The notes under the pieces are model-generated. The model searched no databases and was not told the DNA's origin. It saw only the letters and a list, made by a program, of their open reading frames with translations. The translations under genes and the position numbers were made by a program. Positions 9,901-19,503 of a stretch of 64,000 nt of DNA are shown here, one piece after another (the stretch's first letter is position 1; every line of letters begins with the position of its first letter). Origin of the DNA: Dendrolimus kikuchii (lineage: Eukaryota > Arthropoda > Insecta > Lepidoptera > Lasiocampidae); NCBI GenBank assembly GCA_019925095.2, contig CM034401.1, positions 18,322,338-18,386,337 on the forward strand. The letters run 5' to 3'.

Positions 9901-11065
9901 GTAAATAGAGATTATTGTTGTAAACAATAGACAGCTTATCGATTCCCAAAATAGGCAGTTGGTTACCTGTAAAGGAATGTACTCGCTTTGTGAAAGGCAT
10001 AAGGTTCATAATTGAAAAACCCAAATTTAAATATTCCATTTTAGAAATAACATTGATCATAGACCCGGTATCTATTTTTAAAATAAATTGTTTGCTATTG
10101 CATTTAACAATTTCTATCCATTCTTTCAAAAACTTACTTGGTTTATTGGGTTGTTCAATCGTATTAATATAAAACATTTCCTCATCTTTTTCACTGTCAC
10201 TATTTACGCTTAAATTTAATACTTTACGTACAACTTTCCTTTGCTCACACACTCGCGAAAAATGACCTTTCTTTTCACACACAAAACACAACGCATTATT
10301 AGCGGGGCATCGTACGCCGCCCGAACACCGCCCGCCACACGTAGGACAGGGCGCGCGCGCTGGGGGCTGCGGCCACCCGCTGCCATCAGCGCCGCGGGCG
10401 CCGCGCGGACGGCCCCTGCCGCCGCTGCGTACGCCGTTACGCCGCCGCCGTCCGTCGCTTACGCCATGAGCGCTTGCGCCTGCGCCGCCATCGTGAACCG
10501 CGTTCACCTGCACACCGCCGTCGATACATTTGCCTTCCTCGTTTGAAATTTCTGCCGCTTGACAAATTTGCATTGCCTTCTGTAATGTCAAGTCGTCAGT
10601 GCGAAGTAAACGATCTCTCACAGTGTTGTTAATAATGCCACATACGACCTTATCTCGTAGCAAGCATTCTTGTAGCTCACCAAATTCGCATTGTTGGCTT
10701 AATAATCGTAAAGCAGTCAAATATTGATCGATATTTTCCCCTTCTTCTTGGTTACGAGTAAAAAATTTAAACCGCCTGACTGTTATATTCGGTTTCGCTC
10801 CGAAGTAACCGTCAAACTTTTTTAATATGCAACTGATATCATCTTCATTTTCACCCTCTTCAAATGTGAAAGTAGTATATACCTCGTAGCCGGCCGAGCC
10901 AATGAGGTTCACCAACAGACTAGCCTGAACTTCCCTAGGCTGTTTACTCACTCCAGACGCCTTTAAAAACACCTCAAAAAGCTTCCGCCATTTCCGCCAC
11001 GCTTCTGAACGTGCAGCAGGGCCGCCTTCGAGAGATAATTCCGCTGGAGGACGCGCGTGCTCCAT
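6959..11065 (-). CDS. Gag-pol polyprotein of mag-like retrotransposon
   Basis: The 1368-residue frame is intact from ATG to stop. Order: Gag with a retrotransposon-gag-type region (about 20-180), an Arg/Gly-rich basic stretch (205-230), one CCHC zinc knuckle (260-273, CFVCEKKGHFSRVC), an aspartic protease with DTG at 332-334, a reverse transcriptase with FADD at 600-603 and an earlier catalytic Asp near 540, an RNase H with DAS at 749, HSDHKP near 811 and DTLSRA near 857, and an integrase with an HHCC finger (H967, H970, C1000, C1003) and D1031, D1084, E1120, the last two separated by 35 residues. These residues are those expected for activity. Function: Gag packages RNA, and pol copies and integrates the element. 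The CpG-rich patch at 10.33-10.5 kb encodes the Arg/Gly-rich part. Antisense ORFs here are shadows. Confidence 0.95.
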   Translation of the reverse strand: MEHARPPAELSLEGGPAARSEAWRKWRKLFEVFLKASGVSKQPREVQASLLVNLIGSAGYEVYTTFTFEEGENEDDISCILKKFDGYFGAKPNITVRRFKFFTRNQEEGENIDQYLTALRLLSQQCEFGELQECLLRDKVVCGIINNTVRDRLLRTDDLTLQKAMQICQAAEISNEEGKCIDGGVQVNAVHDGGAGASAHGVSDGRRRRNGVRSGGRGRPRGARGADGSGWPQPPARAPCPTCGGRCSGGVRCPANNALCFVCEKKGHFSRVCEQRKVVRKVLNLSVNSDSEKDEEMFYINTIEQPNKPSKFLKEWIEIVKCNSKQFILKIDTGSMINVISKMEYLNLGFSIMNLMPFTKRVHSFTGNQLPILGIDKLSIVYNNNLYLLSFVVADLNCQNVLGLDGCITLGLINHVNTINIEEYSDLFHGLGKLPGKYSIVVDKNVQPVICPARKIPLGLKDKLLDELRRMEGLGVVRRVTHPTDWVNAIVLIPKKDGSIRVCLDPRPLNRAVRRAQYSLPTVPEMAARLHGATVYSVLDARCGFWMVEIDDDSADLCTFSTPFGRYQFLRLPYGINCAPEVFHAKLRQHLEDLEGVESFADDVIVWGSTRQEHDRRLKDLLQRAREIGIKFNRDKCQFGVHEITYLGHKFNANGMGVDDRKVKAIMDIPYPCDRKALERFLGMVNYLAKFIHGYSECVNCLRTLLKKESAWLWEQQHSDAVDKLKRKLATAPVLALYCERTPIVLSVDASSVALGAVLLQAGRPVEFASLTLTEAQTRYAQIEKEMLAIVFAVERFRQYIYGRSDVTIHSDHKPLEALFSKPLVSVPARLQRMMMRVQGYEFKVIYTPGKYMYIADTLSRAPLKELMQDGVSAEVETQTCFMLQNVPFSPQKLEKIQNEVKKDRECTLLLNYVLKGWPRNRRDVNENIKVFWPYREQLNYLAGIIFKGDRVFIPSALRAEMLSRVHEGHLGIERCKRRAREVMFWPGLSEDVERTVRRCTACALHAPPARRQPLLQHTVPALPWHKLASDTFEYKKKSYVVLVDYFSNYVEVGQLVNVTSRNIINFMKEQFSRHGIPAELVTDNGPAYSSQEFKKFMYDWEIRHETSSPHYPQSNGKSERTVQTIKNLLKKSVDSGEDFYLSLLNFRATPRNGLDSPAQILMGRRLNTKLPVSAKLLGEKVNNDQNYQALLNNRLTIKKYYDRSAKSLERLSLGDKATMINNGTRKPVSVVARATQPRSYIVEDESGNRYRRTRSHLVVRAPGAPETKVYMGDKKTQKPVKTPAVPRRRKKSLDTTGSSPQASRVVRSASSALEGEIEDLNSSFHSIADDYSPNNTTDSSSYLSSPSPKLIPVTRSKARLGQMSRDH

Positions 11066-11167
11066 AATTATATATAAAATTTAATATTTTCAGTCTATTT
11101 ATACACTTGTACACAATATTTTCTAATTTGGAGTCCGTTTAAATACTTTAAATTGTATTTAAAATAG

Positions 11168-11181
11168 CACCGCTGTCACCA
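11168..11181 (-). other. Candidate primer-binding site of the mag-like element
   Basis: On the element strand TGGTGACAGCGGTG begins seven bases after the 71-bp repeat. TGG is the expected complement of a tRNA CCA end. I cannot assign the tRNA with confidence. Confidence 0.6.
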
Positions 11182-11188
11182 TGTAGTG

Positions 11189-11259
11189 AAACACACGCAA
11201 GTTGGTTGAACACTGATTTATTTGAGACTACCCACTTATGTACATACATATTTTATACT
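11189..11259 (-). promoter_or_regulatory. 5' LTR of the mag-like element with compact promoter
   Basis: On the element strand TATAAAA (plus-strand 11251-11257) is followed about 30 bp later by AATAAA (11217-11222), so initiation and polyadenylation signals must be packed into 71 bp. The inner side continues CACTACA before the TGG of the primer-binding site. Confidence 0.8.
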
Positions 11260-11267
11260 GATTATCT

Positions 11268-11615
11268 TAATCTATATATACATATACAAACGAATAAATA
11301 AAATTGAAGTGTCTGTTAGTAATGTCAAAATAACTGCTTTTTACTAAGTGCATATGAAAGTGTATACGGTACTTATATATAAAAATAAAAAAAAATACCT
11401 GTCTGTTTGTTTCTTTGTTTCGGCTAATCTCTGAAATGGCTGAAGCGATTTTGACGAGACTCATTGGCAGATAGCTGATGTTATAAGGAGTAGCTTAGGC
11501 TACTTTTATTTTAGAAAACAAAATTGAAAGGCCATCACGCACGACGCCGGCGTCGCCGCCACGGAGGGCAAATTAAATTAAATTCCACGCGAACTAAGTC
11601 GGGGCTTACAGCTAG
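11268..11615 (+). mobile_element. Short Helitron-like element, family 2
   Basis: Begins TCTATATATACATAT and ends TTCCACGCGAACTAAGTCGG...CTAG with CTAG at 11612-11615 followed by T. Internal TGAAATGGCTGAAGCGATTT is a common string of this class. It directly abuts the mag-like element, whose insertion may have removed or split its left end. Confidence 0.5.
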
Positions 11616-11820
11616 TATGCTACATAACCAACGTTCTGAAGAAAGACTAATTTAGAAACTATTTTTCAGTCTACGTGTATGGCAAAGACATTACATAATT
11701 AATCTTATATATGTTTTTCAGTTATATATATATGGTTATATTCTTATATATGGTTTTCGTCATACATAGATAATAGATCGCAAGCTGTCGTTTTACGAGT
11801 GTATAATTGTTATCAAGTTG

Positions 11821-12172
11821 GGTGAAGATCCCGAACGGCGTTCCGCAGGGCTCTTTGCTTGGACCTTTGCTTTTTATTATGTACGTCATTGATATTGAAC
11901 ACTGTTTGCAAATATCGAAAATATTGTGCTTCGCAGACGACATGGAAATATTTTAAACCATATCTTCATTGGACGATCTGCATGCTCTTCAGCAAGACAT
12001 ACTCCGCCTGGAACATTACTGTGCCGTCAACCAACTCGATCTTAATTCCCTCAAATGCTTCCTCGAGACGTTCACGCGAAAAGAGAATGTCATTTTAACC
12101 CATTATACCCTATCGGGTCAGGTGTTGCCAAAGATGAAAGAAATCCGTGATCTAGGTGTGTACCGATCGTAG
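11821..12172 (+). pseudogene. Non-LTR reverse transcriptase relic
   Basis: Translation from about 11829 gives GVPQGSLLGPLLF followed by a CFADD motif, the conserved RT core of jockey/CR1-type LINEs. The frame then shifts to the one at 11969-12172, which reads LEHYCAVNQLDLNSLK, the region following the FADD motif. It is truncated at both ends, with at least one frameshift and a stop near 11957. Confidence 0.85.
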
Positions 12173-12793
12173 TACACACTTAGATCATGTTATGCTATCG
12201 AGCAAGCTAACATTTGACCTTAATTGGCTTTCTTTTTTAATTATAGTTATCTAATCAAATGTATTCAGGTTTTCCATAAGAAAATAAATAAATAATATAT
12301 ATGAAAATCAATAGCCATGTTTATTTTTAGAAGAATTTAAAGCTCTCCAATTATAAGCTAAACAAGTACAATATACAATAGTACTGAACTTAACATTATG
12401 CGACAATCATTACTCCCCGTACTAGTTTAAAACTGTGTTACGGCAATTGTTTTCTATGAGAAACCAGGAGTTATAATATATATTATGCCAGATACACTAT
12501 TTGCATCACCACACATAAGACTTCTCAGATCCTGGATTGAGTTTTTTTGATTAATAATAGCATTTATATGACTTGAGTTCATATTGCTAACTAGTTGCCG
12601 GCTAACTTCATTCGTGCGGGACTTGGATTTTGCTTTCAAACCTTTTGAACTCTATAAGATATCGAAATGTTTTAAAATACCAAAATGTTTGTTAGAATCC
12701 ATTGAATTGTTTCGTAGGCAATTGCTGTCAAACTTTCCGACATATACACAAACTAATAATCTAATAAGGTCATTTATTATTGGATGTCGTTAA
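12173..12793. other. AT-rich spacer, nothing recognised
   Basis: No repeats shared with the window and no coding signature. Short ORFs at 12454-12639 and 12584-12793 are not recognisable. Confidence 0.5.
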
Positions 12794-13082
12794 TTTTTTT
12801 TTGCATAAGTTCAGCAGATAGGCAGACAGATGGAAAGCGGTTACCGTCGCCTATGGATATTTGTAACACCGCTCTCTAAAGAGAGACTGGAACCTGGCTA
12901 CTGATACCGAAATATAACTCAAGGTTGTTATGGCGGCATAACCTACACCAGAGGCGATAGCCATTTAGACGAGCAAATACCCTACCTACCACCTGGCTGC
13001 TGGTTGTTTTGTTACTTTGTTACTTACGATAAGCCGCCCGGCCACAAGAAATTGTATTATTTTTCTGTTCCTACACGGATAA
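12794..13082 (-). repeat. 305-bp repeat copy
   Basis: Near full-length R305 on the minus strand with several small deletions. It ends at the head string TTCCTACACGGATAA, immediately next to the MITE at 13090. Confidence 0.8.
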
Positions 13083-13089
13083 CTAACTA

Positions 13090-13643
13090 TACTCTGATTT
13101 TTAATTACCTGGACTAAAATAACAGCTGCGATCAAACTTTCATTATTCATAAGAGTGTTGTGCGAGTTGAATCCTACAGAATCTTTATAGGATTCAACTC
13201 GCAGTGGTGAGTTACTCCAAGTTTGCAACATATAAAAAGAAAAAAATAGAATAGAAAACACTTTATTGTTCACCAAAATAAACAACTGCAAAATGAATGA
13301 TTACAAAATTAGGGCTAAACAAAAGGCGGCTTTATCGCTTAAAACGATCTCTTCCAGGCAACTTGACCTAGAGGATACTTTTAACAACTTATGTCTAGGT
13401 ATAATTAAATTAAACTGAAGTAGAATAAAATAAAAACGAAGAACAATACAATGTAGACAGTAAACAGCAAACTTAAGAAGAATAGAAAAAAATATATTTT
13501 ATTATAAATTGAGGTATTGGTTTTGACATTTTTTTTTAAATCTGGAAAGTGAATTTAACTTTTTTGATAACTAGGGGTAAATGGAGTAAAAAAAAAATCG
13601 ATTGCAGCTGTCATTTTAGTCCAGGTAATTAAAAATCAAAGTA
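13090..13643. mobile_element. MITE with 44-bp terminal inverted repeats and TA flanks
   Basis: The left end TACTCTGATTTTTAATTACC and the right end (complement TACTTTGATTTTTAATTACC) match for about 44 bp with four or five differences. TA dinucleotides flank both ends (13088-13089, 13644-13645), as for Tc1/mariner-type insertions. No transposase frame is present. A perfect 15-bp hairpin (13162-13176 with 13188-13202) and a LINE 3'-end fragment lie inside. Confidence 0.75.
13250..13385 (-). mobile_element. LINE-type 3' end fragment
   Basis: On the minus strand: TTGCCTGGAAGAGATCG, then GCGATAAAGCCGCCTTTTGT, then a segment ending CAATAAAGTG. The same unit occurs at 25575-25700 and, more diverged, at 23935-24045. 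The AATAAAG close to the end and the lack of coding fit a 3' untranslated end of a non-LTR element; the family is not assigned. Confidence 0.6.
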
Positions 13644-14436
13644 TATGACTTCTCACAGAATTTTTGGTATTTACATACATATTTTGAAATCACAGACGGA
13701 CAGCTGTGTCCTATGTTTTATGTCGCTATTTCTTCAAATAAAGTCTTTCTTTATTTTTTGCACTTTGGCGGAATTGATAATGACATTTAGTTTACGAAGC
13801 CAATATAGACGATGCTGTGCCGTTTTGGAACTCACTATGGTTTTAAATTATTGTACAATACAAGTGTTATTTTATTTGTATGAATAAAATTTTCGATTCC
13901 AGTAGATTTTTGAGCATCCGTCACGTTGTTTAATTTCGCGTCACTGGGAGTTTTTGGGGCTTTGGTACATACACACTTCAATTTTATTACGTTATTATCA
14001 CGTGTTGAGAACCCTCCGGCGTATATTAGGCTCACACTTAACCGGCCGATTTGCCTTCGTATTTTCATATATTTTCACATAGCGCAAAAATATCTGTGTA
14101 GTACACGGCCGCGTTCCTATATTACTGCTATAATTTACAAGAGAGTGGGGGCAATAAAACTTAATGTAAACGCGCGCCGACTCGACGATGTTTGTCGAAA
14201 TCCAAGCTAAGGCTGTAAACACGGCCAGATAAGCTGGCCCGTTGAGCTCTTGTCGGTGTTGCCAGATTTCATACGACTCGTGTTACTTTTCTAGTCATAA
14301 AGTTGCTTGCCTGGGCTTTCTTGTTTAGCGGTAATAAACTGTCTTCGTTTTAGTAGATATAATACTAATGTTTATTTATTTATCATTTTTTTGAAATAAT
14401 TATACTATGTATAGCTACACGAAATTCTAAAACTTT
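13644..14436. other. No gene recognised
   Basis: Moderately AT-rich unique DNA. ORFs at 13645-13887, 13926-14210 and the complementary strand overlap one another and have no recognisable domain. Confidence 0.5.
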
Positions 14437-14650
14437 TTTTTTTATTTGCATGAGTTCAGCAGACAGGCAGACTGCCCACTTGCGTGCCCACAAAGCGGTT
14501 ACCATCGCCTACAAATGCGCTGCTAGTCTCTTAAGGGAGACTGGAGCCTGGTCACTAATGCCGGAACACAACTCAAGGTTGTTATAGCGGCATACTCTAG
14601 ACCAGAGGTGGTAGCCATCCAGTCGGGCAAATACCCTAACACCTTGCAAA
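14437..14650 (-). repeat. 305-bp repeat, head-truncated copy
   Basis: Minus-strand R305 with T-rich tail at 14437-14447 and an internal deletion near 14512 that removes the TGGACATTTGCAACACC segment. It ends at CCCTAACACCTTGC. Confidence 0.8.
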
Positions 14651-15055
14651 TCACCAATACCACGTTTTATATAATACAACTGGCATGTAGCTCTGTTTAC
14701 TTACATAAAAGCTAAATTAGATTTTATTATGTACATGTGTAAACCTTAACCGATTACTATCAAACTAATGGTGAAAGCCGCTTGAAAATCCGTTACGTGG
14801 TTTAGGCGGAGTTAGTGGACATACAAACAGACAGACACGGAAAGCGACTTGGTTTTATAGTATGTAATGATTTTGCCATTATCATCTTGGCTATAAAATC
14901 ACTAATAACCTAAACAAATAAACATCTTTATATACATTTGGAAAATCAAGTGCTATATGTTTGTGTCCGCAAAACTCGTAAAACAGGCGACGGATTGACT
15001 TGAAAATATTTACATAACGTCGCACTTTAATTAGAGAGTGTTTTTATATACTAAA

Positions 15056-15315
15056 CTAGCTTCTGCTTCTGCCCGCGACTAGATCCGCGTGGAATAGTTT
15101 AAAAAAAAGTAAGTTAAAAAAACCCCGATTTTAAATAATTCTTCATTGATGCTCCGCTCTTATTGGTCTTAGCGTGATGATATATAGCTTTATAGCCTTC
15201 CTCGAGAAATGGGCTATCTAACACTTGAATTTCAAATCAGACCAGTAGTTCCTGAGATTAGCGCGGTCAAGTAAACAAACGAACAAACTCTTCAACTTTA
15301 TATATTAATATAAGT
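15056..15315 (-). mobile_element. Short Helitron-like element, family 2
   Basis: Starts with the complement of the CTAG end (ACTAGCTTCTGCTTCTGCCC, CTAG at 15056-15059) and ends at ACTTTATATATTAATATAAG. Internal CAGTAGTTCCTGAGATTAGC and TGCTCCGCTCTTATTGG are shared with 26.15 kb. Non-autonomous and non-coding. Confidence 0.6.
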
Positions 15316-15539
15316 AGATGTTAGCCGCAACTTCGTTCGAATTAATTTTTTACTTCCCACTTATTACCGGTTCCTACATATTACTGTTCATTCACTTGAC
15401 TTACCATCGCGAGGAATTTGAAACTACTTGTATGGTGCTTTTGTCTAACCGATGGTGGAGATAATGAACTGTCAGTAAGGCATAGAAATCGACCTTTATC
15501 TAATTATCATACTGAGCCAGAATTTTTTGTTTATCTAGA

Positions 15540-15751
15540 GTACATACATACATAACTTCACGCCAGTTCCCTTGCGGGGTAGGCACGCACAACAGAGTGC
15601 CATTTAGGCTTATTCTTACACACCTCACTTGCCTCTTTGACATTCATAACTCTTGTCATGCAAGCTCGTCTGTTCTTAAGGCTCCTGACATCACCTTCTG
15701 CTAGTACACGATCAATTTGATCATGGAAGGTGTGTCGTGGCCTTCCACGAC
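15540..15751 (-). mobile_element. 5'-truncated LINE 3' end with 8-bp target duplication
   Basis: The minus strand encodes the last 60 or so residues of a LINE polyprotein: FHDQIDRVLAEGDV, SLKNRRACMTRV and a closing ARELA, followed by a (TATG)n tail. The target duplication TATCTAGA is seen at 15532-15539 and 15752-15759. This family is here called L-RWFGH after its recurring LRWFGHVERM motif; that motif followed by a GRPR segment resembles the C-terminus of RTE-like or related LINE ORF2 proteins. Confidence 0.85.
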
Positions 15752-15759
15752 TATCTAGA

Positions 15760-17540
15760 ATCATTATAAAATTATACTAATACGCTATTTGACTCGTTAT
15801 AATTGAGTAGATGATGAATTATAAAAAGAGCCGAATGGACAATTAATTATTGTTTGAAGAGTAATCTAATTTATTTCTGTGGTGGTATTTTAAAAGTAAG
15901 ATCAAATACGGTATTTTAATATTAATTTAATAAATTAATGATAATAAATTTTCCCTACACTAGATTTAAGTATAATATATTGCACACGGCTACCGGCAGA
16001 ATATATAGATGTACTCAACGACTGATTGTAACACGTTCACAATTTACATAATTATATTCGCAATAAATGAATTTGAAAATAATGTTAAAGATTATTGTAT
16101 CATATGTGCGTATGTCTATTATAAGAACCATCTCGGAGGACCATACAAGACTTTGTGGGCAATGATTCCTTTTCGTTTTAAATTTTGACAATAGATAGAT
16201 AACACTTATTGGTCTTCATAATGACGTCGATGGCAGTGCATGTACTTGTAAATACTTGTTGATATAAATTTTTTCGTCAAATTATTAACAAGTAATTATG
16301 TAACAATTTTGTCGATTTTTAAAGTGATTTAATCTCTTTAGAATCGCTGTGATCTGAAACTCCATGAAACGAAAAGGCGACACCAAAAGAGATAAACACA
16401 TATGTTCACATTATAGTACTAAGCCGGCGAGAGAATGAGATATAATACTCATACAGATAGAGTTCGAAAAGTTTTATTTTTTGTTAATATTTCAAATTTT
16501 GTGTTTTAAAAATTAAATATTATTTATTTTATTATTATTATTATAACGATATAAGTAATATATGAAATGTGCCGTCACGAAATTTAGAATTCCTCCTACC
16601 CCTTGTCAGACTTTGTTTCACTTCTATTGCGTGTGGACTGCACATACACACACGCACACATACGCACACACACACACACACAATTCACTCGACTACCCAA
16701 TTATTTATTAAGATACTAATGTATATGATTATTTTTACATACAACCTGGCAATTTATTATCTTCCCTCCAACCTGTTTCGCATTTATTTATGTACAAACG
16801 GTACGTAGTAGCTCCATACATTTTGGTTGTGAACTCATGACGTAATGGGGTGAAACACATTAGCCATGATGCGGTCTAGTTTGTATGATTCAAGACACCT
16901 GTTTGCTGCTTTGCATAAATTATTTACTCGTTTAATGTGTTTTAATTAATTTTTATTTATTCGTAATTTCTTAACAAGCTGTAAATACATAAGGAAAGTT
17001 TGTAGAATAGGCCTTCCCACTGCCCTACGTAAGCCTTTCAATACTTCAAGCCATCCGTGGTCCATGGCCCGTGGTCTGAAACGATGCAATAAAATTATAA
17101 CTTTTCTGCCTTATCGTAAATATCTAAACACATCATCGATAAGTTTTCCTATCCATTTATTTTTGCTCTATATGAAATATATACATTTTCCCGACCCGTG
17201 CAATATGTGAGAGTGAAAAATAATTGTTTCCTGTATAGCTCGTGTGTGTGTGGGTGTAGGGGACCTTTATGTATACGTACACGATTTGTGTCCGTGTGTG
17301 TATGGATTGTAATACCTTAGCGAAAGAGCCTGCGGCTAGTTCACTGTTTTGGTTACGAGTCCGGTCCGAGATTATAGAGATTTAGGAGTTTACCACGTTT
17401 TTGGGAAACATTCATCTTACATTTGAGTGAAATAGCGTCCTGTTGAGAAATTTATTTTTTAGTTTTTATTTTTGGTTCCGTAATTATGATTATTAATAAT
17501 GATAATTTAATATTTTCTTAAGTTTCGCGACTATTATACA
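15760..17540. other. AT-rich unique DNA with a CA microsatellite
   Basis: No gene recognised. A short (CA)n tract lies at about 16648-16682. The ORF at 16569-16808 runs through it and is not credible. Confidence 0.5.
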
Positions 17541-17700
17541 TAATAAAACTACGTTTTAACGGCTTTAAGCGCAGTAATTTATTGGTTTTTTATTCCGAAG
17601 CTTCGGCCACTTTTTAGTAGCCGTGGTCACGGAAGACAAAGACGTCGATGACTATTGTTAATGTTTTATTTAGCCTACCGCCAACTTGTTCATTTTAATT
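17541..17700 (-). mobile_element. Penelope-like element terminal fragment
   Basis: Shares AAACTACGTTTTAACGG, TTAAGCGCAG and TTCGGCCACTTTT with the Penelope-like element end at 41.49-41.7 kb and the end at 61.96-62.2 kb. The hammerhead-like strings are mutated here (17600-17622). Confidence 0.65.
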
Positions 17701-17740
17701 ATAATTAAATCGAACAAGTTGGCGGTAGGCTAAATAAAAC
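17663..17740. repeat. Near-perfect inverted repeat at a Penelope end
   Basis: The arms 17663-17700 and 17703-17740 are nearly perfect complements (GTTTTATTTAGCCTACCGCC and its complement) with a tiny loop. The left arm is the Penelope terminal sequence, so this is an inverted duplication of the element end. Inverted LTR-like ends are a known habit of Penelope-like elements. Confidence 0.85.
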
Positions 17741-17747
17741 TTACTCT

Positions 17748-17912
17748 CTCGCTCTCGTAAGGGAGACTGCAACCTGGTCACTAATGCCGGAACACAACTC
17801 AAGGTTTTTATGGCAGTATACTCTAGACCAGGGGTGGTAACCATCCAGTCGGACAAATACCCTACCACCCGGCTGTGAAATTGTATTCTTTCTCCGTTCC
17901 GGCACGGATAAT
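17748..17912 (-). repeat. 305-bp repeat, internally deleted copy
   Basis: Contains the R305 middle and head but lacks the tail and the GTCGCCTCTTACGACAG segment (CCACCCGGCTG joins directly to TGAAATTGTATTC). Confidence 0.8.
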
Positions 17913-18339
17913 CTCTCATTGTAAGTAATAGAAGATCGATTACAACAAAATTAACGCCTTCTCCGAATAATCTATTCATTGTCGATTAAAGCTTAGTTAA
18001 TTAATAACACAATCTCCATGTTTATTCATGTTATGTACTGCATTACTGTTACAATCGGTTAATTTCCTCCTCACTGTATAGATATTTGCATAGATCTTAT
18101 TCATTGCCTTATAATCAAACACGACCTAATTCTGAATGAACAATTTATACGGAACCTCGAGCGCTAGTGTACAATTTGGTGGAATCACCATAATTTATAG
18201 GCAGTCCTGAGGAATGCTCCTAATCACGTTGCTTTGGAATAAATTATCTATTTCTGCAAAGACATATCTGTTTGGTCGTGTTGGAAACTGTTTTTCATGC
18301 CTTCGCTTTACTTTCGTGATTGATGATATTATTATGTTT
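17913..18339. other. AT-rich spacer, nothing recognised
   Basis: No shared repeat or coding signature seen. Confidence 0.45.
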
Positions 18340-18653
18340 GTAACCACGCGCATAACTTGAGAACGATTTTACCGATTAGGATAAAAAAAATGTGCGTATT
18401 TGCGTGGATCTCCGGACGGTTTAGATTAACAATTGGAACCGGTAGGTGGTGCTGGGATCGGATTCTAGGGTATTCCTAATCTCCTGGACCGATTTTGATG
18501 ATTTTGTTTTTGTGTGTTTGAGTACCCACTCCCATTCGGAGACCCCCCGAATGGTTTAGAATCACAATTGGAACCTGTGGGAAGCATTAGAGTCGGGTTC
18601 TAGATTTTTATTTTATTTTTTTAGGGCAGGACAATGTCTGTCGGGATTACTAG
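18340..18653 (+). mobile_element. Helitron-like element, family 1, with internal duplication
   Basis: Two successive copies of the internal block (GGTTTAGATTAACAATTGGA at about 18418 and GGTTTAGAATCACAATTGGA at about 18550) precede the end GGCAGGACAATGTCTGTCGG and CTAG at 18650-18653. Either a tandem internal duplication or one copy inserted in another. Confidence 0.5.
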
Positions 18654-19131
18654 TATCATTATATTTCTGAAAAGTACCTACTAACTTTTCTTTAAATTTT
18701 TCTCAATTATTGGGTTCGGCACAATATATTTAGTCTTACCATGCTCCTCTATTCCAGCATACGTGCTTTGTCACTTCACAAACGATCATCTCTTTTTTGG
18801 TCTATCTTTGGATTGTTCTTATTTATGCACGTTTATATAACTAATTTCTCTGCCTTGAACCACTTGATAAAGAAGTTTTGTCTTTGATTCAATCGTTTAA
18901 TATTGAAACGGTTTTCAGCATGTTAACACAACATCAACGGGCGTCATACGAGTTTTGGGCGTTGACGTGTGCCTATTGTTTGAAGTTAAATTGCTTTTCG
19001 TGGTTCACACTCTCGTCTCCTGAAGCCTCGTGCTTATAAATTGTTTTAACAATTTCACTGATATCTAACTTTAATTAATTACTTGATATTCATTTCATAT
19101 GTATTTGGTTTAATTTACTTTTACTAAATCT
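18654..19131. other. AT-rich spacer, nothing recognised
   Basis: No shared repeat or coding signature seen. Confidence 0.4.
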
Positions 19132-19503
19132 TTGTATAGGGTAGAGGAGCAAGATGGAATGCTCCTCTGTCTCAAAGGAAGATCTTCCAGCGAGGTTATT
19201 GTTGTTCATCGTAGGCCTAGGCCGTTCTGTTATTGTTGGAAATTTGTATATATTTTTTGTACATTTCGAGAATCGTTTGCTACCTCAATTATTGTACAGT
19301 GCCATCTATTGGTTGTAAGTGTTCCACTACAAGGCCATGAGCTTCTACAAAAACTAACAAGACGGCTGACTTCAGTTGATAAGAAAGCTGGTGTCGGCCT
19401 CGAACAACGGATCAGTATGTCAATCAAGCGAGGAAACGTAGTCAGGCGTCTGGGCACCTTACCCATAGAAGACAGTGGCCCAGGCTCGATATTCTACTTA
19501 TAG
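19132..19503 (+). CDS. Unrecognised 123-codon open reading frame
   Basis: Open from about 19132 to a TAG at 19501-19503. The second half is basic and helix-prone with ordinary codon use (for example residues reading LLQKLTRRLTSVDKKAG), unlike the A/T-driven frames nearby, and the DNA is less AT-rich. No family is recognised. It could be a decayed element or a host exon. No splice sites could be assigned. Confidence 0.2.
   Translation: MYRVEEQDGMLLCLKGRSSSEVIVVHRRPRPFCYCWKFVYIFCTFRESFATSIIVQCHLLVVSVPLQGHELLQKLTRRLTSVDKKAGVGLEQRISMSIKRGNVVRRLGTLPIEDSGPGSIFYL

Larger units (their letters stand above)
6698..11259 (-). mobile_element. Complete mag-like Ty3/Gypsy LTR retrotransposon
   Basis: The element is 4562 bp, bounded by identical 71-bp direct repeats, and carries a single uninterrupted gag-pol frame on the minus strand. 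A primer-binding-site-like TGG follows the 5' repeat. Very short LTRs are the known hallmark of the mag lineage first described in Bombyx mori (about 77 bp there). A single fused gag-pol frame and a CCHC knuckle agree with that. Identical repeats and an intact frame indicate a recent insertion. Adjacent target duplications are not clear: TATCT lies directly left but three bases away on the right. No env-like frame is present. Confidence 0.93.

Noticed and set aside
7882..10546. Plus-strand ORFs up to 108 codons across this region
   Set aside because: They are antisense shadows of the intact gag-pol on the minus strand; the high GC of the Arg/Gly-rich part keeps several frames open.
6693..11267. 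TATCT as target duplication of the mag-like element
   Set aside because: It is adjacent on the left but three bases away on the right, so it is not a clean duplication; kept only as a remark.
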